Positions 37,710 to 47,872 of a stretch of 64,000 bases of DNA are shown in pieces (positions within the stretch are counted from its first letter, which is position 1; every line of letters begins with the position of its first letter). A program made the translations under genes and the position numbers. The notes below the pieces were generated by a model, which saw nothing but the letters and a program-made list of their open reading frames with translations, had not been told where the DNA came from and searched no databases. The DNA comes from Rhododendron vialii (taxonomy: Eukaryota > Streptophyta > Magnoliopsida > Ericales > Ericaceae), in assembly GCF_030253575.1 (NCBI RefSeq), contig NC_080561.1:35115564-35179563 (forward strand), given 5' to 3'.

Positions 37710-37850
37710 TCAGCAAATTGTGATGGTAGCATACGTTGAAATAATAATGATAGTGAGAATCGACGAGGTCAGAGCGATGGTGGCGGAGGTGATGGTGGTG
37801 GTACGGCGGCCGGAACGGAGGAGGTCGAAGGAGGAGCTCAGGCGGCGCAT
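37710..37850 (-). CDS. Small upstream ORF, 46 residues, hydrophobic C-terminus
   Basis: It begins ATG at 37850 and stops at 37710, 71 bp before the DHDPS start codon, on the same strand, in what should be its leader. The peptide starts MRRLSSSFDLLRSGRR and continues with a Thr/Ile-rich stretch (ALTSSILTIIIIS) long enough to span a membrane. The family is unknown. It could be a true small membrane protein on a shared transcript, a regulatory uORF, or chance coding in a low-complexity leader. Confidence 0.3.
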   Translation of the reverse strand: MRRLSSSFDLLRSGRRTTTITSATIALTSSILTIIIISTYATITIC

Positions 37851-37965
37851 GTCGGTTGTCGGCGGCGGCGGCGTGTTGATAAAGCTGGATTTTGTTGAAG
37901 TGTTTGTTCGTGTAGAATGGGGGTTGGCTGCGGTTTCCTCTGATTTTCCTAGGGTTTATGTGATA

Positions 37966-38181
37966 CTCCGTCTGTTCCAAAATGTTTGTCCGGTCCGCAA
38001 AACAAAATCTTAAAAATAATACAATTTTTGCAAAGAAAAATTCAAAAATTTTTTAACTACGTACGAGATATCAATGAGTTCTTCTAATTTGTGAAAAAAA
38101 TTTAAATTTTTTCTTTACAAAATTATATTATTTTTAAGTTATCGTTTTGCAGATTTGACAAATAATTTGGGACGGAGGGAG
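37966..38181. mobile_element. Stowaway MITE upstream of DHDPS
   Basis: Ends CTCCGTCTGTTCCAAAA and (inward) CTCCCTCCGTCCCAAA, flanked by TA on both sides (37964-37965, 38182-38183). This is the signature of Tc1/mariner-derived Stowaway elements. It is 216 bp and lies about 330 bp upstream of the DHDPS start codon, so it may overlap its promoter. Confidence 0.93.
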
Positions 38182-38183
38182 TA

Positions 38184-39386
38184 AATAAAAGGGTAAATTG
38201 CACTGATCTCTCCTGAGGTTTCTCATAGTGACAGTGACCTACTTTCAGGTTTTAAAAATTGACAAAAACTCTCCCTCTCCTTGACTTTTTGGTCTTTTTT
38301 TTTGTCGTTTTTTTTTTGAATTTTTTTTCCAACTTTTGTCTATATTATACTATACCAAATCCTCTAGTCGAGACGGAAAATGTGATGTAAAAATTTGACC
38401 CGAGTCTTGCAAATATTAACAAAAAGCAACCAAAAAGATCTTGCCAAAAATCTCCCGGAAAATTAGGCCGAACTCGTCTGCTTAACGAAATTGATCTCTC
38501 AAAGTGACAGAGACCTACCTTTAAGTTCCAAAATTTGACAAAAACCTCTCATCTGATTAACTATTCAGTTTCGATTCTCCCTTTACTCAATTAAGAATTA
38601 TGAAAGAAAAAGAATTTGATGAACTTGCATCAAAATGAGTATACAATGCCCCATTTTTACTTTTCTCTGAGCCTTTGATGCCATCTATGTCAAGGATGAA
38701 AATACAAAACTACCCCCTTAGTCCTACCAAACACACTACCTATGCTAAGAAATTATGTTCATCGAATATATGGTGATATGATATTTTTTTGGAACGCGTT
38801 TATGTTAAAAAATAGTTTCAATCCGGTGTTTTAGTTTTATTTTCCACATTAATGAATTCCGAAAATATATCAATTATTGAATCATGATATATTCATCATA
38901 CATCTTGGCCAACAAAAACATAATAAATTGTTCAGAAACATGATAATTTACTCAATCGACTAAACCATGGTCAATTTATTAAGAAAATGATCAATCTCAA
39001 AAACATGATAAATTTCGGTAATTCAATTTCAAACATGCAAAAAGAAACTTACGCACTTAAACTCCACCAAACAGGAGTTCGCTTCTTTTCTGATTAGCGT
39101 TTAACACAATGAAAGAAGAAGGGATGAGTTGTTGAGGTATAGGTTTACTGTCAAATGGAACCCGTGTATCTTGGGAAAGGGATTTGCATATTGGACTTTG
39201 GAAGAGGAGATGAAGAATTCGAGTTATTTAGAGAGTTTATCGGAGGTGCGAAATTGGAAATTTGTTCACATTCTGGACGTGGTAAATTAGGAATGTAGAA
39301 CCATGGAAATTTGTGTTGAGGGTAGTTTTGGGTTTCACAAAATTCAAGACTGAAACCTAACACCTAACTTTTTATATCATCTAGGA
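38184..39386. other. Spacer with a twice-repeated motif, no gene
   Basis: A motif of the form ATTGATCTCTC(...)TTTCTCATAGTGACAG(...)GACCTAC recurs at about 38195-38270 and 38490-38560, probably remains of a dispersed repeat. The rest is AT-rich with no exon seen. Confidence 0.4.
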
Positions 39387-39397
39387 TGATTACCTAA

Positions 39398-39678
39398 CAG
39401 AAAGTCCAAGGAACCCGACCAAAGGGATCCTGACGGCACGCCGAGTCCACTTTGGTTACCAAACGGCTGATCCGAATTGTCCAAAAATTCTAAAAAAAAT
39501 ACATACAAAAAAATGGTGTGTTTGGGTCGGCCACCTACATACATCGAATGCCGTTGATTCTCGCGCAGGCCCACTCGGTTTTTTTTTTTTAGAATTTTTG
39601 GACAGCTCGAATCAACCGTCCGGTGGCCGGAATGGGCCCGGCGCGGCGTCGGGATTCGGTCGGGAACTGTAGCACGGC
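39398..39678. mobile_element. Mutator-like foldback MITE
   Basis: The arms pair around GTCCAAAAATTCTAAAA / TTTTAGAATTTTTGGAC and outward through CGGCTGATCCGAA/TTCGAATCAACCG and CCGACC/GGTCGG segments. It is flanked by the direct repeat TGATTACCTAA (39387-39397 and 39679-39689). A 9-11 bp duplication fits a Mutator-like origin. Confidence 0.75.
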
Positions 39679-39749
39679 TGATTACCTAAACCACACTAGA
39701 AAGATAGATTGACTAGTATAGTCTTACATAGAGTCAAGCTCATAAAAAC

Positions 39750-40606
39750 CCACCCAACTACTCAACCACCAATCATAAAAAGCTCATCGTTTAGGCGACT
39801 CCTATAACTAAAAATCAAAAGTCTACCTGGAAAATAATTTTATTATTATTATTAGTATAAGTTAATCTAATGTTATACTAAGTACGTGAATAAATTTGAG
39901 TAAATATTTTTCTATTCTCTATCGACATGAAGCAATTATTTCTCTGATATCGCACCATTATTTCGTATCTTCTCTTTGCCATGTTGCTCTTATTTCTTTA
40001 GAAAATCATACATACAGGGATCAGTTTAGTTGGGAACACTTTTATTTTTATTTTTATATATAGTATTTTTCAATAGGACCGAAGTTCGTAGGAGGTTAAT
40101 TCTCACTTGGCGCGAGAGTGAGACCCTGGGGTGAATTCGTCTGCGAGACTGCAACTAAGCAGTAACCTTTTCGATTACGTTGAGCATCCTTTTCAGTTTC
40201 TGATTATAGTCTAGCTCCCTGTGTGTGCATCTGGGCAAATTTAATTAAGAACACTCATCCTTCAAACATTCCTGTACCAGCAAAAATTATACAAACTTCA
40301 GCTACACCCTCGAAAGACGACTTACAAGCATTATATTACAAAAAGAGTGTTTCTTTTTACACAACATCCTTGCAGGGGAAAAAAAAAAAACAGAAACACA
40401 TAAGTGAGTAAAGTAGAAGAGAGAGTTTGAGCAGTTACAAAACTATGCACTGGGGCTTCCTATCCTTGCAAATCGGCATACGAAACACCAGTTGAACACA
40501 AAGGAGCTCAGGAACATTTTCGACAAAAGTTTCCATTTAATAAAACACCCTCGAGTACAGGATCATTTACACCAAGTGATTTGGGTGATTCCCTCAACAT
40601 AACCTC
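39750..40606 (-). pseudogene. Tail-only remnant of the UBP12-like/coiled-coil family
   Basis: About 39750-40606 aligns with the 3' flank and last codons of copy C (46870-47945): GGGGTGAATTCGTCTGC, CTGATTATAGTCTAGCT, then 40536-40606 encoding RESPKSLGVNDPVLEGVL on the minus strand. The stop codon is lost (reads on through TTATTAAAT), and the match breaks exactly where the palindrome begins. It is the third C-type unit, reduced to its end. Confidence 0.8.
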
Positions 40607-40611
40607 CACCA

Positions 40612-41477
40612 GTGATTCTGCCAGAAACTGAGGTGAATGAGGAAAGAGTTGCACCGATTAAGGTTAGAGTGCCTCAAATATCAAGAGCAAGTGGGTGTAC
40701 ACAAAGTCAGTACGATCTCAGAGAGAGATTAGCAACAAACATGCAAGAATCCCGATCACAACCAGTAGATAGAAAAAAGAAAAGAAAAGAGGCTGAAGAA
40801 CAAACAGAGGTAGATAAAGAACACACACAAGCAGAACAAACACAACCAACAGGCTCTAACCGGTGCAATTTGCAGTCTATATGTAGAGTACTCAAGGATA
40901 CCAAATTGAATGACCGACATATAGCATCCCTCAAGAAAACGCCATTTTGGTTATTGATTGAAGCTATTATGAATAAGAAGCTATTAAGTGATAATTGTAG
41001 AAAGTACGACGAAGTGGTTCTGAAAGTTATACAGTCATAAGAAGAATATAGCAGAAGTTTTATAGTGGGTGACAGGAAGTTGAAGCTAACAAAGAGCACG
41101 TGAAGGTTATTTTTGGTATTTCTTGTGGTTCTGTTGGGATGGTGGAAACAAATACAAAGAAAGAAAGCGTTGCATTAGCCAAGAGGCTTGAAATCAAAGA
41201 GGCAAGGTTATCAGCACCAGCCATGAAGCAAAAGATCAAGAAACTGAAAAGTAGTGAGAAGGAACAAGATGTGGATGATGTTGTGAGATTACTCTGTCTA
41301 TACCTTTGTGTAACATTGTTTTTCTCCAACCAAGGAACTACAGTCAACTGGTCGTATGTACAACACATGAAATATCTCGAAAAAGTGAAGCAATATGACT
41401 GGACAGAAGCTATCGCAAAGTACCTGCTTATGTTAATTCACAACAATCACAAAGAACTACTAGTAATGAAAACATAA
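40612..41477 (+). pseudogene. Ulp1-element-type N-terminal region, left arm
   Basis: The frame 40612-41040 has a basic, charged start (ILPETEVNEERVAPIKVRVP, then DRKKKRKEAEEQTEVDKEH). Next comes a domain with RCNLQSICRVLKDT, SLKKTPFWLLIEAIMNKKLL and NCRKYDEVVLKV. It continues in another frame (41100-41477) with FGISCGSVG, SAPAMKQKIKKLKSS and VRLLCLYLCVTLFFSNQGT. This order resembles the region upstream of the Ulp1 (SUMO protease-like, C48) domain in plant mobile genes. The protease domain itself is absent. A frameshift and a stop separate the two parts. Confidence 0.5.
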
Positions 41478-41879
41478 CTCTACTCAAATTCTTTGATTTA
41501 AAATCAAGTTACTTGTGTTATTGATTTTTAATTTTTTTTTCTAGCAGTATTAGCTTTGCGAGCACACAAAACTCGTAGAAGTAAAAAATCCAAATGCAAT
41601 TCCAAGAGTAGTCAAATGGAAAATTTCAGAAGCCTCAAGTTTTTCGAACAACTGAGTCAACTTCCCGCTGATAAAATAATAATGTCTCTTCTTCTCTTTA
41701 TCACCAGAAAGTTGACTCAGTTGTTCGAAATCCTTGAGGCTTTTCTGAATGTCTGAAATTTTCCATTTGACCAATCTTGGAACTGCATTCGGATTTTTTA
41801 CTTCTACGAGTTTTGTGTGCTCGCAAAGCCAATACGGTTAGAAAAAAATTTCAAAATCAATAACACAAGTAACGTGATT

Positions 41880-42815
41880 TTAAATCAAAGAATTTGAGTA
41901 GAGTTGTGTTTTCATTACCAGTAGTAGCATGGTAGATCCGTTAAGCTCTTTGTGATTGTTGTGAACTGACATAAACAGGTACTTTGTGATAGCTTCTGCC
42001 AAGTCATATTGGTTCACTTTTTCGAGATCTTTCATGTGTTGTACTTGTACATAGGACCAGTTGACTGTAGTTCCTTGGTTGGAGAAAAACAGCGTTACAC
42101 AAAGGTATAGACAGAGTAATCTCACAACATCATCCACATCTTGTTCCTTCTCACTACTTTTCAGTTCCTTGATCTTTTGCTTCATGGCTGGTGCTGATAG
42201 CATTGCCTCTTTGATTTCAAGCCTCTTGGTTAATGCAACGCTTTCTTTCTTTATATTTGTTTCCACCACCTCAACAGAACCACAAGAAATACCAAAAATA
42301 AACTTCACGTGCTCCTTTGTTAGCTTCAACTTTCTATTACCCACTATAAAACTTCTGCTATCTTCTTCATATTTTCTTCATATTCTTCATATGACTGTAA
42401 AACTCTCAGAACCAATTCATCGTACTTTCTACAATTATCACTTAACAGTTTCTTATTCATAATAGCTTCAATCAATAACCAAAATGGCGTTTTCTCGAGG
42501 GATGCTATATGTCGGTCATTCAATTTGGCATCCTTGAGTACTCTACATATAGACTGCAAATTGCACCGGTTAGAGCCCGTTGGTTGTGTTTGTTCTGCTT
42601 GTGTGTGTTCTTTATCTACCTCTGCTTGTTCTTCAGGCTCTTTTCTACCCATTTTTCTTTTCTTTTTTTTATTTACTAGTTGTGATCGGGATTATTGCAT
42701 GTTTGTTGCTAATCTCTCTCTAAGATCGTACTCTTGCTCTTGACATTTGAGGCACTCTAACCTTAATCGGTGCAACTCTTTCCTCATTCACCTCAGTTTC
42801 TGGCAGAATCACTGG
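41880..42815 (-). pseudogene. Ulp1-element-type N-terminal region, right arm
   Basis: Inverted copy of the left-arm sequence. Frames 42344-42652 and 41880-42344 keep a slightly longer version: it retains QSYEEYEENMKKIAEVL before the junction and KLKLTKEHVKFIFGISCGS after it. The upstream charged segment (from 42815) has stops. No protease domain follows. Confidence 0.5.
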
Positions 42816-42820
42816 TGTTG

Positions 42821-43460
42821 GGGTTTAACTCTCATTATTTGAGCTTTCCTAAAATCCGTGTTCGTGTCTTTTTGCCAGCGCTGCATAGTTTTAAAAGGAC
42901 ACACAAAAATTAGAAAAAACAAAATAGACATTCACACAATTGTAAAACCAATAAAGCAAAGTATTGAAACAAAGCAGACCCGGCTTCTTGGCACAAACAA
43001 CTTCACAGATTGTGATGCATTGAAAAAAAATATTGACCTTTTTCATGCTAAATCACATATTAGGATCCTTAATCTTATTCTTCTTGATTTCATTGACATT
43101 GACTAGTGTCGTGTCGCTCCAGGGTCATACTAAGTTAGTTGTCTTTCATGTGCTCAACAAAGGAAACCATTGAAGCCGTAAACAAAGTTTGCAATTAGGA
43201 TCCTGAAAACTGGCCCGGAGGTATGGTAAATTAAGGTTGTAGTTGGAAATATTGTTATACAATTAATAATGTGTCTCACTAGTTCTGACAAACACGGCTT
43301 GGATTCTGCATATAAAAAGTGACTGGAGCATGAAAAGTTCAGACTCTAGTCTTAGATTATTAAAACTTCTTCAAACATCTGGAGCTGAAGAATTATAAAT
43401 TTAGTTCTATAATAAGGCAGCAAATGCAAAGAGTTTTTTTTGGGACAGCTGATGGAATCT
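42821..43460. other. Spacer, no gene
   Basis: Nothing recognised. Confidence 0.5.
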
Positions 43461-43620
43461 GCAGTCTAGACACAAACTTTGCACTCTACACACAAACTTT
43501 GCAATCTAGACACAAACTTTGCACTCTCCACACAAACTTTGCAGTCTAGATATCAACTTTGCACTCTACACAAAAACTTTGCAGTCCAGACACAAACTTT
43601 GCAGTCTACACACATACTTT
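43461..43620. repeat. Tandem array, eight 20-bp units with 40-bp periodicity
   Basis: Eight successive 20-bp units of the form GCAGTCTAGACACAAACTTT. Odd units mostly read ...TAGA and even units ...TACA, so the higher-order period is 40 bp. There is no spacer diversity, so it is not a CRISPR array. Confidence 0.95.
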
Positions 43621-43679
43621 GCTGTTGCATAGTGTACATAATGATGAATGAAAACTGAATTTAAAACTGTTAATACGTA

Positions 43680-44130
43680 CTTTTCTTCATCATTGTAACT
43701 GTCAGTGCAGCAGGGCTTGCAAAAGTTCGCACAATGTGGAATTTAGAGATGCTGCGATGAATTTTTCAGCTTCGAATCCACCAAAAGGTAAACTACATTG
43801 TTGACAATAGCAGTTGCTGAGTAAAACCCTAAGGAAGGGACTCAAAACCGTACAAGGCACTAAAAAACCCTAAAATGTGACCCCAAAAACCTAAAATGTA
43901 CAAAGGCACTCAAAAACCTTAATCGTACGAGTTGCTGATGAGTTCACGGAGAAAGATCACGATTTTCAAAAACTAATTGTTATATGATACGTCTTGTCTC
44001 TATTTCTGAAGAAACTCGATTTCTGAAAAACAGTAGAGACAGAATGGCAGATACGGAGAAGTCAGAGTAGTCGGAGTAGTCGTGTCTTCTCCATTGAGCT
44101 TCTCCAATGTCAGTAGTCGGAGGAGTCGCG
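43680..44130 (+). pseudogene. HSP90 leader and start fragment, first copy
   Basis: Aligns with 44578-45060. It keeps the leader (GTTGACAATAGCAGTTGCTG, AGTAAAACCCTAA, GATACGTCTTGTCTCTA) and a start ATGGCAGATACGGAG at 44044, matching the MADTE of plant HSP90. Relative to the second copy it has an internal deletion right after this, so coding stops at once. Confidence 0.6.
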
Positions 44131-44577
44131 TCTTCTCTAATATCTGGTGAAGTGTCACTAATTTTTTTGAAAAGTGTTTTTTGCTCAAATCTAGAAAATG
44201 TTCACTAGTTTTCATAACAAAGTGCCACTTTTTGTAAAGTGTTTAGCGTCCAGATCCAGTGGATGTTCATAATAATTACTCTTACTCACAGAGGTTATAT
44301 CTAGTGAAGTGTCACTAATTTTTTGAAACTTATTTCACTCAATCAGATCAACTAGTCCTCTTTTGCTATATTGGTTCTTCTGTAAGGAATTTCGACGAAA
44401 ACATGGTGTGCAAAGTTTTCTATTAGGAATTTCGACAAACACATGGTGTGCAAAGTTGGAGACCCACTCTAAACTTTATGAAAGTTAGATAGATCAATGA
44501 ACAAAGCTACAAAGCTATTTCGAACTACAGAACAAATCTAGTGAGCTGTCATTAAATATTTAAGAATGTTATACGTA

Positions 44578-45060
44578 CTTTTCTTCCTCCCTGTGACGTG
44601 ACTGTCGTACAGCACCGCGACGGATTTTTCCTCTTCAAGTCACCCAAAAGGTAATCTATATTGTTGACAATAGCAGTTGCTGAGTAAAACCCTAAACAAG
44701 GGAGTCAAAACCGTACGAATGCACTAAAAAACCTAAAATGTGATAGAACTTACCCCCAAAAACCTACGCCATACGAAGGCACACAAAAACCTTAACTGTA
44801 CGAGTTGCCGATGAGTTGACGGAGAAAGAACTCGATTTTCAAAAACTGATTGTGACCTGATACGTCTTGTCTCTAGGTTTTGAAAAACTCGATTTCTAAA
44901 GAACAGTAGAGAGAGAATGGCCCATACAGAGACGTTTCCGTTCCAGGCGGAGATCAACCAGCTGTTGAGTTTCTCCGATGTGAGTAGTCATCTCTTCTCT
45001 AGCGTAGTCGTTTCTTCTCCGATGCGAACGGTCGATCGATTTTGGGAAAGTTACGGAGTG
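44578..45060 (+). pseudogene. HSP90 leader and first codons, second copy
   Basis: The frame from 44917 starts MAHTETFPFQAEINQLLS, nearly the N-terminus of cytosolic HSP90 (MADTETFAFQAEINQLLS). The match stops there and the frame runs on into unrelated codons (to 45156). No ATPase-domain sequence follows. A 5' gene fragment, including leader and perhaps promoter, was copied here and then duplicated with the first copy. Confidence 0.75.
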
Positions 45061-45156
45061 TATTCCTGTAAAAAAAAAAAAATTTCAGCCCCTTTTTTTT
45101 TACGAACACTTACATTCTTTCCTGATAATTATCAAGCCACCACACCAGCAACCTAA

Positions 45157-46144
45157 TGTTGTCATTATCAAAGAAACTACTGGATTTGATTTTCCCAATT
45201 CCAACACAAACAAAATCAGCCAAGGAGTATCTCATTTTCTCAGCCAAGAAAAGCCAGAAGAAATCAGTGAACACCTACGGAGTATATGATTTCTTTCTTC
45301 CCTGTTACTCCACGTTATTAGCTACTAATTAACCAAAAACCACAAAAAGGAATGCTTTCTATTATGTGTGCATGTGTGGACTTATATCTCAGCTTCAGGC
45401 TTCCCTGTTACTCCATGTTATCAGCTACTAATTAACCAAAAACCACAACTAGTAAACTGGATTCATTTTCGATCACAGGCTCCAAACAATTAACTGAAAT
45501 TAGTTACCAAATTTTTTTTTTAAACAGAAATCATGGATTGTCTACTCTAATCAATGTTATTGACCAAACAAAAAGCCCTAATTTCGCATTCAATCAAAAA
45601 AGCCCTAATTTTTTTTTCAAGATTCCTGGAATTCACAAACGGAGATATACCTTATTTGTCAAGAGTCTTTGTTGTCCTTCATTGTCATGGGTAATCGTCA
45701 TCGTCGGTCGTGTGTGTTATCTTCTCTGGTTTCCAAACAAATCCCTAGGATTTTCAAAGAGAGAGTGAGAGTCAGCTCTGGAAATCAATCGAGAGAGTAA
45801 TCGAGAGAGAGAGAAATAGAGCCAGAAATTGTTCAGATGATCAGCTCAGAGATACCTGATATGATCAGGACTATATATATCCCGGTAATTTTTTTTTTTT
45901 TTGGCCGATTTCTAGCTACTACCTTTAAAAAATCACGTTTTGAACATATTGAGTAGCGCGAATCATCGAAATTTGATCCGAAAAAAGGAGGTGCGGACGG
46001 TCCTGATTGTAAGAGGTGTGAATTTGATCGGGACTGTATATATGGTATTCTCTTCTCTCTTTTTTTCTTCACTTTTATTTGACTGTTAAATTCAGTTCAC
46101 TAACAAGTTTATCCCTAAAATCTATGAATTAGTAGTACTTAGCA
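45157..46144. other. Spacer, no gene
   Basis: Contains a short direct repeat (CTCCA(C/T)GTTATTAGCTACTAATTAACC-like words at about 45308 and 45410) and GA-rich words near 45790. No exon seen. Confidence 0.5.
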
Positions 46145-46229
46145 AATATAGCCCTCAATAACCTTATATTTGTCTCATACTTTATTTTTCTTTCATCTGT
46201 CTTGACATCACTTTTATTGCAGTCATTAA

Positions 46230-46521
46230 GGCTCTGCTTGGAAAAGCTTTTATTTTCAGTTTTTTGTTTTTGTTTTCAATATTTTTTGAAACAAGCACCA
46301 TAAACATGTTTGTGTTAGTACTATTTTTGTTTACAAAATAGATAATCAATTCTACTAGTTTACGGAAATTCTAGAAACACAAAAATTGCGTTTTCATTTG
46401 TTTTGAAAACACTTTCGGTAGCCCAAAAATAAATAAACAAAGCTATTATGGTCACCAAACATGTTTTTTATTTTTATTTTTAATAACTAAACAAAAACTG
46501 GCAATTTTATCAAACAAAGCC
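46230..46521. mobile_element. PIF/Tourist-like MITE specific to unit C
   Basis: Ends GGCTCTGCTTGGAAAA and (inward) GGCTTTGTTTGATAAAA, flanked by TAA at 46227-46229 and 46522-46524. Unit D has no such element at the matching place (about 58905), so insertion followed the C/D duplication. Confidence 0.8.
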
Positions 46522-46524
46522 TAA

Positions 46525-47872
46525 CTAACTTTAATTTCTTAATGACCTTAGGAATCAAATTATCTCATAAAATCTATAGTTTTTTTCATGTACATCCCGA
46601 ATTCATTTGTAGCGTGTTCATTTGTGCCTTAGATGAAAGAAAGTTTTGTGTAATCATGAAATCTTAACAAAAAAAAAATTAATCGATTAAATTTTGTAAT
46701 TGAATGCCAAAAGAAATTGGGACTGCAAGAGTAATAATTTTGTAATTGAAAAAGAAATTGGGGTTAAAGAGATTCTTTTTTGAGTTCAAATAGTATACTC
46801 TTGATATAAAGATAAATAAAATAATTCACTCATAATAGAGCCCAAGCTAAGAAAAAATCATCCAATTAATCAATTATACCAATCCTAGAAGCTCCTCGTT
46901 TAGGCAATTCCGGCAATTAAGAATCAGAGTCAACTGCAAATGCTTTTTTATTCTCTTTTATTAATTATCAAATATAAGTCAATATTATGTTCATACTAAG
47001 TAAATGAATGACTTTGAGTAAATATTTTTCAATATTCTAGAAGTCGCTAGGCGCTTGTCAGGCTGAAAAGAGCCGCCTAGCGCCTAGGCACCAACTAGTC
47101 GGCCGCATAAGTGCCCAGGCAGGAACTAGGCACCGACTAATTTGCTGCCTTATCTAGGCGGAGAGTAATCGGCTTAGGCGGCTGACTGGTAGAACACCGA
47201 TACTTTTCTAGTATCTTGTTGATATGAAGTAAATGTTTTTCTAGTATCACATTGTTACTTCGTTTTTTCTCTTAGCTCTTTGTTGCTCCTCTTATTTCTT
47301 TTGAAATTCATATGCTTCAAAGGTTCTGCCTTTAGTTGGAAACGTGCTCTTTTTTTCAATAGAAACGAAGTTCCTACAGGGTTAATTCTGACTCTAACGT
47401 GCGGGACGGAGATTCTGGGGTGAATTCGTCTGCTAGACTGCAAGTAAGCCTTAACTTTCCGACTACATTGAGGGGCATTCTTTCTAATTATAGTCTAGCT
47501 CGCTGTGTGCGCATCTAAGCAAATTTAATCAAGAACAATCATCCTTAAAACTTCAGCTACGTTCTCAAAAGACTTGAAAAATATTTTTGATGTAATGAGT
47601 AGAGAGAGAGAGAGGAAATTATTAAAAAATGTGCAACGAGAAAAATGGGTTTCTCAAAGATGGGAACCAAACAAAGGTAACTAATAATGTTTCTTTTTAC
47701 ACAGCATCCTAGCAGATAAAAGCAGCAACATATACAAGTCACTCAAGCAGCATAGAGGAATTGAGCCGTTACAAAACTATGCACTGGAGCTCCTATCCTC
47801 GCAAATCAGCATGCGAAGGCATCAATCAAACACAAAGGAGTTCGAAAACGTTTTTGACAAAAAGTTTGCATT
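46525..47872. other. 3' flank of copy C
   Basis: No gene. Includes a GC-word stretch (47040-47200, GCCGCCTAGCGCCTAGGCACC) shared with D 59800-59945, and a degraded MITE near 47580-47680. Confidence 0.6.

Larger units (their letters stand above)
40604..42820. repeat. Long palindrome, arms about 1.06-1.11 kb, 45-bp loop
   Basis: The left arm 40604-41663 and right arm 41709-42820 are reverse complements with few differences: some substitutions, and short indels such as a segment near 42370 missing from the left arm. The centre is CGAACAACTGAGTCAACTT, then about 45 bp, then its complement. Outer ends are CCACCAGTGATTCTGCC and GGCAGAATCACTGGTG. A transcript through it would fold into a hairpin of about 1 kb. 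Both arms carry the Ulp1-associated sequence described in the next two entries. Confidence 0.93.

Noticed and set aside
37702-37980. 92-residue His/Tyr-rich minus-strand frame
   Set aside because: Low-complexity leader of DHDPS read in another frame. The shorter frame from 37850 is the only one kept as a candidate.
42061-42462. Plus-strand frame in the right palindrome arm
   Set aside because: Antisense of the Ulp1-associated sequence, which is recognisable only on the minus strand.
43461-43620. Possible CRISPR-like array
   Set aside because: A head-to-tail 20-bp tandem repeat without spacers in a plant genome.
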